A stretch of DNA of 64,000 bases from Bacteroidia bacterium (GTDB taxonomy: Bacteria; Bacteroidota; Bacteroidia; J057; JADKCL01). A program made the position numbers and the translations under genes. Within the stretch, counting starts at the first letter, position 1, and each line of letters begins with the position of its first letter. Shown one piece after another: positions 51,952 through 60,658 of this stretch. The stretch spans positions 310,001 to 374,000 of the forward strand of contig JACJYV010000001.1 of NCBI GenBank assembly GCA_020635905.1. Direction: 5' to 3'. The notes below the pieces were generated by a model, which had not been told where the DNA came from, made no database searches, and saw only the letters and a program-made list of their open reading frames with translations.

Positions 51952-53058
51952 ATGAAATTCAGCCTGGTTCCCCTCTTCCTCCTGCTCTGCCTGACTGCCT
52001 TTTCCCAAGCCCAGGACATCTATGTGAGTGATGCGGGTAATTTCCAAAACGGTCCCTGGCAAATCCTGAAATTCGACCCCAACGGACAGAATCCCACCGT
52101 TTTTATCAACACCAATCTGGGCTGGCCTCAGGATATTCTCTTTCTGAATGGCACCAACGACGTGCTGATCTCCAATTTTACCACGGGCTGCATCACCCGC
52201 CACAATGCCAGCACAGGCGCCTGGATCAATAATTTTGCCTGCAATATTGGCGGCCCCACCCGTATGAAAATCGGGCAGGACAGCCTGCTCTATGTGCTGC
52301 AATGGAATGGCAACGGACGGGTGAGGCGCTATACCCTGGGGGGAGTGTTTGTGGATCAGTTTACCTCGGTGGGGGTGCCACAGAGCATCGGGTTCGACTG
52401 GGACCTTCAGGGCAACCTGTATGTGTCGTCTTACACGGCCGATCTGGTGCGCAAATTTGACCCGCAGGGCGCTGATCTGGGGGTTTTCATTGACTCCAAT
52501 CTGGTGGGGCCCACCAATATCTGGTTCGATTCGCAGGGCGATCTGCTGGTGGCGGATTACGATGGAGGAGCGGTCAGGCGGTTTGATGCCAATGGAAATT
52601 ATGTGGGAGATTTTATCACGGGGGTGGGCCATACGGAAGGGGTGGCTTTTTACCCCAACGGGGATATTCTGCTGGGGAACGGGGTTACGAGTTCGGTGAG
52701 GATGTACGACCATACGGGTACCTTCATCAAGACCCTGGTAGCCAGCGGGGCGGGTAACCTGATCAATCCCAATGCCATTGTTTTCCATGAATCCGTGGCC
52801 AATTCCCTCCCTGAAGCTGCTGCTCCTGAAACGGCCATTCTCTATCCCAATTCCGGGCGGGAATTTCATATTTCGCCAAAATATGTGGGAAAAATTGCTT
52901 CTGTTTCCATTCTGGATACGGGCGGGCGCTTGGTTGAAAAGGTAAATTCTTCTAATTTGTCCCTCCTGAAAGCCGACCATCTAAGCGAAGGAATCTACCT
53001 TGTTTCCTTTGAATTGCATGACGGCAGCACCCGCAGCGGCAAGATTCTGGTCCGCTGA
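51952..53058 (+). CDS. secreted NHL-repeat-like protein with T9SS type A sorting domain
   Basis: 368 residues with signal peptide (MKFSLVPLFLLLCLTAFSQA). Residues 25-280 hold propeller blades of the NHL type: GPWQILKFDPNGQNPTVFI, SIGFDWDLQGNLYVSSYTAD, NIWFDSQGDLLVADYDGGAV and GVAFYPNGDILLGNGVTSS. The last ~80 residues are a T9SS sorting domain (AILYPNSGREFHISPKYVGK ... GIYLVSFELHDGSTRSGKI). It should pass through the type IX system to the cell surface. Binding partner unknown. Followed by a run of three small plus-strand genes. Confidence 0.85.
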   Translation: MKFSLVPLFLLLCLTAFSQAQDIYVSDAGNFQNGPWQILKFDPNGQNPTVFINTNLGWPQDILFLNGTNDVLISNFTTGCITRHNASTGAWINNFACNIGGPTRMKIGQDSLLYVLQWNGNGRVRRYTLGGVFVDQFTSVGVPQSIGFDWDLQGNLYVSSYTADLVRKFDPQGADLGVFIDSNLVGPTNIWFDSQGDLLVADYDGGAVRRFDANGNYVGDFITGVGHTEGVAFYPNGDILLGNGVTSSVRMYDHTGTFIKTLVASGAGNLINPNAIVFHESVANSLPEAAAPETAILYPNSGREFHISPKYVGKIASVSILDTGGRLVEKVNSSNLSLLKADHLSEGIYLVSFELHDGSTRSGKILVR

Positions 53059-53090
53059 GCCGGGGTTCAGGTCAGGGATAAGGAAAATTT

Positions 53091-53504
53091 ATGGAGCATA
53101 CCACCAATTATTTCAACGCATTCATAGAAATATCAGAGGATTCACCCCGTCAGGCGGGAGAAATACCGCCCCTCAAGGGTGACAAAAAGTCCATTGCCAA
53201 TCTGCAATTTGAGATGGTTTATGACCACCCTTTCAAATACACTTCAGACGACGTAATCTTTGGGGTGCATGCCATCCGCAAGGAATTTTCCGGGGGAGAG
53301 TTGGAGGAAGAACGGCAAATTTTCTTTTCCAAAGGGCAACCCTGCTTTCGGGCTTCTCCCCTGACCAAGCAGTATGGCTGGGGCGTTTACAGTAATGCCG
53401 AAGGGAAAATCGCCCTCTTTGCCGCAGACTCTGAGGAATACCGCCAGTATGTGGCCAACGACTCCATTCCCAAGGTCAAAGCCATGCGCAATAAACGTCC
53501 CTGA
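53091..53504 (+). CDS. DUF6157 family protein
   Basis: 137 residues. The family pattern is distinct: TTNYFNAFIEISEDSPRQAG, KSIANLQFEMVYDHPFKYTS, DDVIFGVHAIRKEF, then FFSKGQPCFRASPLTKQYGW and YSNAEGKIALFAADSEEY. These cytosolic proteins have no known function. The stop (TGA, 53504) is followed directly by the ATG of the acetyltransferase (53505), so the two are probably translated together. Confidence 0.85.
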   Translation: MEHTTNYFNAFIEISEDSPRQAGEIPPLKGDKKSIANLQFEMVYDHPFKYTSDDVIFGVHAIRKEFSGGELEEERQIFFSKGQPCFRASPLTKQYGWGVYSNAEGKIALFAADSEEYRQYVANDSIPKVKAMRNKRP

Positions 53505-53972
53505 ATGACCTCTCCCCCACTCCCGCTCAGACTGGTCCGCACGGATTCCACTAACCCCGACTTTGTGGCCCTGGTCCGCCAACTGGATGCGGATCTGGCG
53601 ATCCGCGACGGGGAAGACCACGCCTTTTTTGCGCAGTACAATAAAATTGCCCTGATCAACCATGTGATCGTGGCCTGGAGGGGCGAGCAGGCGGTGAGCT
53701 GTGGAGCGATCAAGGAATACGAGCCCGGAACCATGGAAGTCAAGCGCATGTTTACCCTGCCCGAAACCCGTGGACAGGGGGTTGCGACCCAAATTCTGGG
53801 CGGGCTGGAAGCCTGGGCCCGCGAACTGGGCTACGCCAAATGCATTCTGGAAACCGGCATCCGCCAGCCGGAGGCGCTGGCCCTCTACCACAAAAACGGC
53901 TACCAACTGATCCCCAACTACGGACAATATGCCACGGTGGAAAGCAGCCGCTGTTTTGAGAAAATGTTGTAA
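53505..53972 (+). CDS. GNAT family N-acetyltransferase
   Basis: 155 residues. Acetyl-CoA-binding core: GAIKEYEPGTMEVKRMFTLP and the P-loop RGQGVATQILGGLEAWAREL (R/Q-x-x-G-x-A-type), then LETGIRQPEALALYHKNGYQ. Preceded by the N-terminal strands LVRTDSTNPDFVALVRQLDA typical of small GNATs. Substrate unknown. It starts with no gap after the DUF6157 gene. Confidence 0.9.
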   Translation: MTSPPLPLRLVRTDSTNPDFVALVRQLDADLAIRDGEDHAFFAQYNKIALINHVIVAWRGEQAVSCGAIKEYEPGTMEVKRMFTLPETRGQGVATQILGGLEAWARELGYAKCILETGIRQPEALALYHKNGYQLIPNYGQYATVESSRCFEKML

Positions 53973-53992
53973 GTCCCAAAGAATTCAAGCCT

Positions 53993-54313
53993 ATGTCACC
54001 TAATCACCCACCTTTGTTCAGTGTCATTTATTCCTTTGTGGTCAAACCCGGCCATAGTGAGGCCTTTGAGCAGGCCTGGAAAGGCATGACCGAACTGATT
54101 TTTGCGCACGAAGGGAGCCTGGGTTCGCGCCTGCACCTGGCCGGAGATTTGCACTACATCGCCTATGCCCAATGGCCCGACCGCCAAACCTGGGAAAATT
54201 ATGGGGATAAGCTGCCGCCCAAAGCTAAGGAGTATTCGCAGGCCATGCGGGATGCTTGTGAGAAGATAGATACGTTGTTTAAGCTGGATTTGGTGGAGGA
54301 TTTGTTGAAGTAG
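53993..54313 (+). CDS. antibiotic-biosynthesis-monooxygenase (ABM)-fold protein
   Basis: 106 residues. Ferredoxin-like ABM fold: FSVIYSFVVKPGHSEAFEQA, WKGMTELIFAHEGSLGSRLH and YIAYAQWPDRQTWENYGDK. Members oxidise quinone-like or aromatic compounds, or degrade haem; which of these holds is not visible. No signal peptide. Last gene in the plus-strand run that starts at 51952 or 53091. Confidence 0.8.
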   Translation: MSPNHPPLFSVIYSFVVKPGHSEAFEQAWKGMTELIFAHEGSLGSRLHLAGDLHYIAYAQWPDRQTWENYGDKLPPKAKEYSQAMRDACEKIDTLFKLDLVEDLLK

Positions 54314-54693
54314 GTGGTTGTTAAGCCCTTAGGGCCATGTAAGCGACAACAAATTGTCGCAAAATTTGGTGATGGAGGTTAATCTTTGTGTTGCCCTGGC
54401 CGGGCGGGCCTTCTTTTTTAGAAAAAGAAGCAAAAAGCGCCAAAACCTAAACCCTGCCCCCTCACACCACGGACCCAGCACACAAGGCCCCAAGCCACCC
54501 ACTCCCCTCGCTCAAGGCCGCCCCCTGGTTTTGGCAACGCCACCCCACCCTGGTTGGCTTCGCCAAATTACACCCCCGCTTCGCGGCTTCAATCCTCTGG
54601 ATTGATTTTATTGTTAGTTCTGAGTTCCCGCATCGGGGTGCCATTGGCATGAGTTCTGAGGTGTGGGATGTTTAATAGTGGACAGATCGTCGT
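54314..54693. other. intergenic stretch, low-complexity, no gene
   Basis: The stretch from about 54405 to 54605 is CC-rich on the plus strand with a poly-purine start (TTCTTTTTTAGAAAAAGAAG), a 6-bp complementary arrangement that could fold as a hairpin. It could be translated over some 80 codons (from 54354), but the product is Pro/Arg/His-rich and no family fits, so I count it as a degenerate repeat. Confidence 0.5.
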
Positions 54694-54763
54694 CCGTAAA
54701 CCGTAACCGTAAACTGTAAACCAAACCGCAAACCGTAAACCGTAAACCGTAAACTGTAAACCG
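54694..54763 (-). repeat. tandem heptamer GGTTTAC repeats at the 3' end of the GDPD gene
   Basis: On the plus strand the unit CCGTAAA recurs about nine times, with slight variants (CTGTAAA, CCGCAAA). On the minus strand, the sense strand of the gene ending at 54764, this is a run of GGTTTAC. The run abuts the stop codon. The same heptamer occurs at the dnaX 3' end (11261-11305). Confidence 0.8.
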
Positions 54764-55630
54764 TCACAGTCCTTTCAGGACTTCCTGCACCATCCTGAGG
54801 TCGTCGCATTGCAACTGGTCTGCGCCTTTTTCGAGGGCTTCAATGGCATCCCGGCGGATCTGGATTCCGTAAAAGACCACCTGCTTGCCTGCGTCATGGA
54901 AGGTTTGCACCTGCTCGCGGGACAGGCTCTGCACTTTGGCCACAATGCCATCCAGATTATATTCGATCACGCGGGGAAAATCATGGTCAAAGTCGTCCCC
55001 ATCCACCATGATGGTGATGTCCGGGTCGAGTTTTTGCACTTCCAGGAGCATCTCCACGGACGGGCATTCCACCAGGGTCCAGTCGTGGGCATCAAACTGG
55101 TGGATCAGTTTTACGAGTTCTGCCGCCAGGCGGCGGTTATAGGCCGCACTGCGGGTCATGGGGCAGGCGGTATTCACTTTGATGTTGAGGGAAAACAGGG
55201 GCGGTTTTGGCCAGGTGGCAAAATAGGTCATGGCATCCTCCAGTTTGACCAGAGGATAATCGCCCAGGCGGGCGCTCAGGGTTTGGTTGTACCTGCATTC
55301 CACAATTTCCTCCACTGTAAATTCCTCCGGACAGCCAAAACAATCTGTGCTGTTTTCCAGCACGTCCCCGTGGAAGAGAATGGGCACTGAGTCGCCGCTC
55401 ATTTGCACATCCATTTCGATGCCATCGGCATGCCCGGCTTCGATGCCCCGGATCAGGGCCGCCATGGAATTGGGGGGGATGCCGTTATTCATGCTCACGA
55501 AACCACGTCCTGCATGGCCGAGGACCAGAGGTCTGCCACCCAGAAGCGGCTGGGGGAGGTCTGGTCCCAGGGAACGGCAGCCTGACAGGATAATCAGGCT
55601 CCAAAGCAGGATATAGCAGCTGCGGTGCAT
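54764..55630 (-). CDS. glycerophosphodiester phosphodiesterase lipoprotein
   Basis: 288 residues with a lipobox (ILSGC at residues 14-18, MHRSCYILLWSLIILSGC). GDPD catalytic motifs: LVLGHAGRGFVSMNNGIPPN (with H-x-G-R), the metal and acid residues GIEMDVQMSGDSVPILFHGD and the distal TIMVDGDDFDHDF. The enzyme hydrolyses deacylated phospholipids to sn-glycerol 3-phosphate and the alcohol. The usual conserved HR is HAGR here. Its stop abuts the heptamer array. Upstream is a small lipoprotein gene on the same strand, one base away. Confidence 0.88.
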   Translation of the reverse strand: MHRSCYILLWSLIILSGCRSLGPDLPQPLLGGRPLVLGHAGRGFVSMNNGIPPNSMAALIRGIEAGHADGIEMDVQMSGDSVPILFHGDVLENSTDCFGCPEEFTVEEIVECRYNQTLSARLGDYPLVKLEDAMTYFATWPKPPLFSLNIKVNTACPMTRSAAYNRRLAAELVKLIHQFDAHDWTLVECPSVEMLLEVQKLDPDITIMVDGDDFDHDFPRVIEYNLDGIVAKVQSLSREQVQTFHDAGKQVVFYGIQIRRDAIEALEKGADQLQCDDLRMVQEVLKGL

Positions 55631-55631
55631 G

Positions 55632-56078
55632 CTATTTCCCTTCGAAATTGTGTTTTCCGGCCCGCATCACCACCATGGAGCGGCGGCCACTTTCGGGGTA
55701 GCGGCGGTCGGGCATGGTCACGGTCATGGAGGTGTCGTTGAGTTCCTCGATCTTCAGTTCGTAACTCTGCTGGGTGGAATCGTCGGTAATGGTGACGGTA
55801 TTGGTAAGGGGATCACGTACCCAAACGCCGGTTTTGGTGCCAGTCTTTTCATGGGAATAAGCCACGCCGTTGGGGGCAAATTCAACCGAACTGTTGCGGG
55901 CTGCAATGGGGGCAGGCATCATCTTACCTCCTGCTTCTCCAGCCAGAAAAGTCTGCCATTCCCGGCAAAAGTGCCCTTTGAAGACCTCCTCCTCAGTGGG
56001 CTGGCAGGCCCACATAAGTCCCGCGGCCAACAGACCAAACACCCAGATTCTCAATTTGCTTTCTTTCATATCCTTCAA
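55632..56078 (-). CDS. small lipoprotein, unknown
   Basis: 148 residues; lipobox MWACQ (Cys at residue 25) after an N-terminal helix (LRIWVFGLLAAGLMWAC). The start may be the ATG at 56069 instead (residue 4). The mature part has lipocalin-like strands (AYSHEKTGTKTGVWVRDPL, VTITDDSTQQSYELKIEEL, MTVTMPDRRYPESGRRSMVV). I cannot assign it to a family with confidence. It is followed one base later by the GDPD gene on the same strand, and both are lipoproteins. Confidence 0.65.
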   Translation of the reverse strand: MKDMKESKLRIWVFGLLAAGLMWACQPTEEEVFKGHFCREWQTFLAGEAGGKMMPAPIAARNSSVEFAPNGVAYSHEKTGTKTGVWVRDPLTNTVTITDDSTQQSYELKIEELNDTSMTVTMPDRRYPESGRRSMVVMRAGKHNFEGK

Positions 56079-56098
56079 TTTTTTCCTGAATATACAAT

Positions 56099-56635
56099 CT
56101 AATTGAACTCATACCCCAACAGCACTTTGACCAGCCCGTTATAACCCGAAAAATGGCGGCGGGTCTGCTGCAAATCCAGCCATCCTGATTCTTCATAAAA
56201 TCCCAAGCCCAGGGTATTTCCCACATAAAAACCCTTCACCACCCGGTAACTCAATCCATAGCTGGCAAAAAACTCGTGCAAATGGTCTCCCGGGTAGCCT
56301 TTGCGGCCAAAATACGTCCAGAAATAATCAAAATGGACTGAATGTCGCAGGCGATCGCCCGGGTTGAAGGTGTAATTGCCGCCACAAGCCAGCCCCCAGG
56401 GGCCGTTGGCCAGGGTATAAGACCTGCTCAATGCTATCTTGGGTCCCGCATAAACCTGGATGCCTTTGTATGCCACATCCACAGTCAATCCCAGGTTGAG
56501 GCCTGAATAACTGAAACTGCTGAACATGGAAACGCCCGGACGAATTTGCCCTCCTACAGACTGTGCGCCAGCCCATTGCAGCCCAATGAGCCACATTCCC
56601 AGGACCAGACCTGACCAAACTTTCTTGCATCGCAT
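56099..56635 (-). CDS. outer-membrane beta-barrel-like protein
   Basis: 178 residues with a signal peptide (MRCKKVWSGLVLGMWLIGLQ ... GAQ). The mature part consists of amphipathic strands with aromatic ends (YSGLNLGLTVDVAYKGIQVY, RHSVHFDYFWTYFGRKGYPG, FYVGNTLGLGFYEESGWLDL) and ends in Leu-Leu-Gly-Tyr-Glu-Phe-Asn, a last strand typical of outer-membrane barrels. Eight strands would fit. Function unknown. On the same strand as the two lipoproteins, 20 bases upstream of the next. Confidence 0.7.
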   Translation of the reverse strand: MRCKKVWSGLVLGMWLIGLQWAGAQSVGGQIRPGVSMFSSFSYSGLNLGLTVDVAYKGIQVYAGPKIALSRSYTLANGPWGLACGGNYTFNPGDRLRHSVHFDYFWTYFGRKGYPGDHLHEFFASYGLSYRVVKGFYVGNTLGLGFYEESGWLDLQQTRRHFSGYNGLVKVLLGYEFN

Positions 56636-56765
56636 CCACCAAATTTACAAAAACCTTCCTTCACCGCCTGCAAACTTCGTTTCCAATCAACAATTCCCCC
56701 GCTAATTCGTTAGTCTTCCGTGGATTTGCGTAAATTGCGCGCCAAAACCGGTCCAAATTCAAATC

Positions 56766-59700
56766 ATGCTCCTGAAGCAACTGCAAGATATTTTAAAAGA
56801 ACGAATCCTCGTCCTCGACGGGGCCATGGGTACCATGATCCAGTCCTACAAACTGGATGAAGCAGGGTACCGCGGAGCCCGTTTCAAAGATTTTCCCCGC
56901 GACCAAAAAGGCAATAACGACCTGCTCAGTCTGACCCAGCCCCAGATTGTGGAAGAAATTCACAGCCAGTACCTGGAAGCCGGGGCCGACATCATTTTCA
57001 CCAATACTTTCAATGGCAACTGCTTTTCCATGGCCGATTACGGCATGGAAGAATACGTTTTTGAACTGAATATGGAATCGGCCCGCCTGGCCAAAAAAGT
57101 TGCAGACCAATGGACCGCCCGTACTCCTGAAAAACCCCGTTGGGTGGCCGGCAGTATCGGTCCTTCCAACCGCTCGGCTTCGCTTTCGCCCGACGTCAAT
57201 GACCCGGGCGCACGGGCAGTCACTTTCGACCAGTTGGTCGAGGCCTATTACGAGCAGGCCGCAGGCCTGATTGCGGGCGGAGCCGACATTCTGCTAATTG
57301 AAACCGTTTTTGATACCCTCAACTGCAAAGCCGCCATCTACGCGGTGGATAAATGTACGGCAGACAAGGGAGTGGAATTGCCACTTATGATTTCGGGCAC
57401 CATTACCGACCTGAGCGGGCGCACCCTTTCAGGGCAAACGCCTGAAGCCTTCTGGATCTCCATTTGTCATGCCAAAAACCTGCTGAGTGTAGGCCTCAAC
57501 TGTGCGCTGGGAGCCCGTCAGATGCGTCCTTTCATCGAGGCTGTGTCACGAGCGGCAGACATCCCTGTGAGTGTGCACCCCAATGCCGGCCTGCCCAACG
57601 AGTTTGGCGGCTATGACGAAACGCCCGAAGAAATTGGGCGTTATATCGCCGACTTCTGCGAAGCTGGCTTTGTGAATATCGTGGGAGGCTGCTGCGGCAC
57701 GACACCAGCCCATATTCAAAAAATAGCCGAAGCGGCGGCCCGTTTCCAGCCCCGCGACATCACGGCCAAGCCTCCTTTTCTGCGCCTGAGCGGGCTGGAA
57801 CCGCTCGAATTTCGTCCGGACACCAACTTTGTCAACGTGGGTGAACGTACCAACGTCACAGGTTCCCGCCGCTTTGCCAAGCTCATTCGCACTGAAGATT
57901 ACGAAACTGCGCTCACGGTGGCAGTAGATCAGGTGGAAGGCGGCGCCCAGGTACTCGACGTGAACATGGACGAGGGCATGCTGGATTCGGAAAAGGTCAT
58001 GACCCGCTTCCTGAATCTGATGGCCTCTGAGCCCGATATTTCCCGCCTGCCCATCATGGTGGATTCCTCCAAATGGAGTGTATTGCATGCCGGGCTGAAA
58101 TGTATGCAGGGCAAAGGAGTGGTCAATTCGATCAGTCTGAAGGAAGGGGAAGCCAAATTCATCGAACAAGCGGAGGAAATTTTGCGTTTTGGCGCGGCGG
58201 TGGTGGTCATGGCCTTTGACGAGCAGGGCCAGGCCGACAGTTTTGAGCGAAGGATTCAGATTTGCGCACGGGCTTATAAAATTCTGACGGAAAAAGTGGG
58301 TTTCAAACCCCAGGACATCATATTTGACCCCAATATCCTGACCGTGGCCACGGGCATTGAGGAGCATAATAATTATGCGGTGGATTATATCAAAGCCACG
58401 CGTTGGATCAAGGAAAACCTTCCGCTGGCCAAGGTGAGCGGGGGAGTCAGCAATATTTCTTTTTCCTTTCGGGGCAATGATCTGGTGCGCGAAGCCATGC
58501 ACTCGGCTTTTCTGTACCGCGCCATCCAGGCCGGCATGGATATGGGCATTGTGAATGCGGGTCAGTTGGAGGTCTATGAGGAAATTCCGGCAGAATTGCT
58601 GGCCAAAGTGGAAGCCGTGTTGTTGAATGAACATCCCAATGCGACGGAAGAACTGGTGGAATTTGCCGAAAAAATCAAATCAAGCGGTAAAGTACGGGAG
58701 CGGGAAGACCAGGAATGGCGGCTCGAACCCGTGGAAAAGCGTCTGGCGCATGCATTGGTGAAGGGTATTGTGGAATTTATTGAGGAAGATACGGAGGAAG
58801 CCCGCCTCAAATTTGACCGCCCGATTGAGGTGATTGAAGGTCCGCTCATGGATGGGATGAACATCGTGGGAGACCTGTTTGGAGCGGGAAAAATGTTTCT
58901 GCCTCAGGTGGTAAAAAGTGCCCGGGTGATGAAAAAGGCGGTGGCCCAACTGATTCCTTACATTGAAGAGGAAAAGAAACTGAACGCGGAGAGCGGCCCG
59001 GCAGGCCGGATTTTGATGGCCACAGTAAAAGGCGACGTGCACGACATTGGCAAAAATATTGTGGGTGTGGTGCTGGGTTGTAATAATTACGAAGTAATCG
59101 ATCTGGGGGTCATGGTTCCCACCAATCAGATTCTGGATACAGCGATCGAAAAAGGATGCAATGTGATCGGGTTGAGCGGGCTGATTACGCCCTCTCTGGA
59201 TGAAATGGTGCATGTGGCTCAGGAAATGGAGCGCCGCGGCTTCACTATGCCGCTGCTGATCGGGGGTGCCACCACTTCCCGCATTCATACTGCGGTAAAA
59301 ATTGCCCCCAATTACTCTGGGCCGACCGTGCATGTGCTGGATGCCAGCCGCAGCGTTCCTGTGGTGGGCAGCCTCCTTTCTGAGCACCAGAAAGGAGATT
59401 TCAGCGCGGATATCGCGGCTGAGTATAAAAACCTGCGCGAAGCGCATCAGGCACGGCAGGCGGCAAAATCACTCCTGCCCCTGGCCAAAGCCCGCGAAAA
59501 TAAGTTCAAAATCAATTGGGAGGGATTTGTTTCCCTGAAACCCAAACACCCCGGCGTGACCGTGATCGAAGACATGGACCTGGCCGTGCTGCGCGGTTAT
59601 ATTGACTGGACGCCTTTCTTTTCGACCTGGGAGTTGAAAGGTAAATTCCCCTCCATTTTCGAACATCAGGTGATCGGCAAAGAAGCCCGCAGGGTGTTTG

Positions 59701-60470
59701 AGGATGCCAATCAATTGCTGGACAAGATCATTGCCGGCAAACTGATTCAGGCGAAAGGGGTGTGCGGAATTTTCCCCGCCAATACGGTGGATGAGGACGA
59801 CATTGAGATTTACACGGACGAAAGCAGGTCTGAGGTCAAAACGGTTTTTCACCAATTGAGACAGCAAGGCCAGAAGGCTGACGGCATTCCCAACCTTTCC
59901 CTGGCTGACTTTGTGGCGCCCAAATCTACCGGCAAGCCCGACTATATGGGCGGCTTTGCAGTTACCGCTGGTCTCGGCCTGGAAAAACTGGTGGCGGCCT
60001 TTGAGGCCGACCACGACGACTACAACAGCATCATGGCCAAGGCCCTGGCCGATCGTCTGGCTGAGGCATTTGCTGAATATCTGCATGAAAAAGTACGGCG
60101 CGAAATCTGGGGCTATGCCCCGCACGAGCAACTGGATAATGAATCCCTGATCCGGGAAAAATACCAGGGCATCCGCCCTGCGCCCGGCTACCCGGCCTGC
60201 CCGGACCATACAGAAAAGGAAACCCTTTTCAATCTGCTGCAGGTCAGCGACCTGACCGGCATTTCCCTGACGGAAAGTATGGCCATGTGGCCTGCGGCTT
60301 CTGTTTCGGGCTGGTATTTCTCCCACCCAGATGCCCGCTATTTTGGTTTGGGTCACCTGACCCGCGACCAGGTGGAAAGCTACGCTTCGCGTAAAGGCAT
60401 GGAAACAGAGCGCATGGAGCGCTGGCTGAGTTCGCTGCTGGCTTATGAGGCGGAGCCGGTGAGGGGGTAG
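56766..60470 (+). CDS. metH: cobalamin-dependent methionine synthase
   Basis: 1234 residues, full length. MetH transfers a methyl group from 5-methyl-THF to homocysteine through cob(I)alamin. Homocysteine domain: DGAMGTMIQSYKLDEAGYRG; zinc ligands C246, C309 and C310 (GGCCGTTPAH). Folate domain: NVGERTNVTGSRRFAKLI. Cobalamin domain: the lower axial His in VHDIGKN is H759, the same number as in E. coli. Activation domain: RPAPGYPACPDHTEK and SVSGWYFSHPDARYF. All four modules are intact. No cobalamin or SAM riboswitch is visible in the 120 bases upstream. The 3' end merges into a G-rich tract. Confidence 0.97.
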   Translation: MLLKQLQDILKERILVLDGAMGTMIQSYKLDEAGYRGARFKDFPRDQKGNNDLLSLTQPQIVEEIHSQYLEAGADIIFTNTFNGNCFSMADYGMEEYVFELNMESARLAKKVADQWTARTPEKPRWVAGSIGPSNRSASLSPDVNDPGARAVTFDQLVEAYYEQAAGLIAGGADILLIETVFDTLNCKAAIYAVDKCTADKGVELPLMISGTITDLSGRTLSGQTPEAFWISICHAKNLLSVGLNCALGARQMRPFIEAVSRAADIPVSVHPNAGLPNEFGGYDETPEEIGRYIADFCEAGFVNIVGGCCGTTPAHIQKIAEAAARFQPRDITAKPPFLRLSGLEPLEFRPDTNFVNVGERTNVTGSRRFAKLIRTEDYETALTVAVDQVEGGAQVLDVNMDEGMLDSEKVMTRFLNLMASEPDISRLPIMVDSSKWSVLHAGLKCMQGKGVVNSISLKEGEAKFIEQAEEILRFGAAVVVMAFDEQGQADSFERRIQICARAYKILTEKVGFKPQDIIFDPNILTVATGIEEHNNYAVDYIKATRWIKENLPLAKVSGGVSNISFSFRGNDLVREAMHSAFLYRAIQAGMDMGIVNAGQLEVYEEIPAELLAKVEAVLLNEHPNATEELVEFAEKIKSSGKVREREDQEWRLEPVEKRLAHALVKGIVEFIEEDTEEARLKFDRPIEVIEGPLMDGMNIVGDLFGAGKMFLPQVVKSARVMKKAVAQLIPYIEEEKKLNAESGPAGRILMATVKGDVHDIGKNIVGVVLGCNNYEVIDLGVMVPTNQILDTAIEKGCNVIGLSGLITPSLDEMVHVAQEMERRGFTMPLLIGGATTSRIHTAVKIAPNYSGPTVHVLDASRSVPVVGSLLSEHQKGDFSADIAAEYKNLREAHQARQAAKSLLPLAKARENKFKINWEGFVSLKPKHPGVTVIEDMDLAVLRGYIDWTPFFSTWELKGKFPSIFEHQVIGKEARRVFEDANQLLDKIIAGKLIQAKGVCGIFPANTVDEDDIEIYTDESRSEVKTVFHQLRQQGQKADGIPNLSLADFVAPKSTGKPDYMGGFAVTAGLGLEKLVAAFEADHDDYNSIMAKALADRLAEAFAEYLHEKVRREIWGYAPHEQLDNESLIREKYQGIRPAPGYPACPDHTEKETLFNLLQVSDLTGISLTESMAMWPAASVSGWYFSHPDARYFGLGHLTRDQVESYASRKGMETERMERWLSSLLAYEAEPVRG

Positions 60471-60528
60471 GGTTTAGGGGTTGGGTTTTGGGTTTTAGGT
60501 TTTGGGAATTAGGTTTGGGTTTGGGGAG
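60463..60528 (+). repeat. G-quadruplex-prone telomere-like tract at the metH stop codon
   Basis: From 60463 the sense strand reads G5-TA-G3-TTTA-G4-TT-G3-TTTT-G3, a perfect G3+N1-7 pattern that includes the metH stop (TAG 60468-60470), and continues as irregular GGGTTTT/GGTTTTA units to about 60528. It stands at a gene 3' end, in the sense orientation, like the heptamers at 11261 and 54694. Confidence 0.75.
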
Positions 60529-60546
60529 ACAAGCCATGCCCTTTCT
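60527..60546. repeat. palindromic repeat AGACAAGCCATGCC type
   Basis: AGACAAGCCATGCCCTTTCT is a degenerate form of the near-perfect palindrome AGACAAGGCATGCCCTGTCT at 44614-44633, and both are followed by GTA(C/T)TA. Two copies of a short REP-like unit. Confidence 0.6.
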
Positions 60547-60658
60547 GTATTATGGGGAATTGGAGGATATATTCGTTTCCACTCAGGATACGTGAATGCT
60601 CGCAGCTTGGGCCATAGGCCCCCCTTTGGGGAAGCCAGTAGCTTGCAGCTCCAAAAAG

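Noticed and set aside
51940..52980. 346-codon frame on the minus strand across the NHL-repeat gene
   Set aside because: Antisense to a gene with signal peptide, propeller repeats and T9SS domain.
54354..54605. Possible 83-codon protein in the 54.4-54.6 kb gap
   Set aside because: Low-complexity Pro/Arg/His product over a CC-rich repeat-like stretch; no start context.
56643..56765. Cobalamin or SAM riboswitch before metH
   Set aside because: Only about 120 bases, with no paired elements or B12-box-like motif visible; too short for a cobalamin riboswitch.
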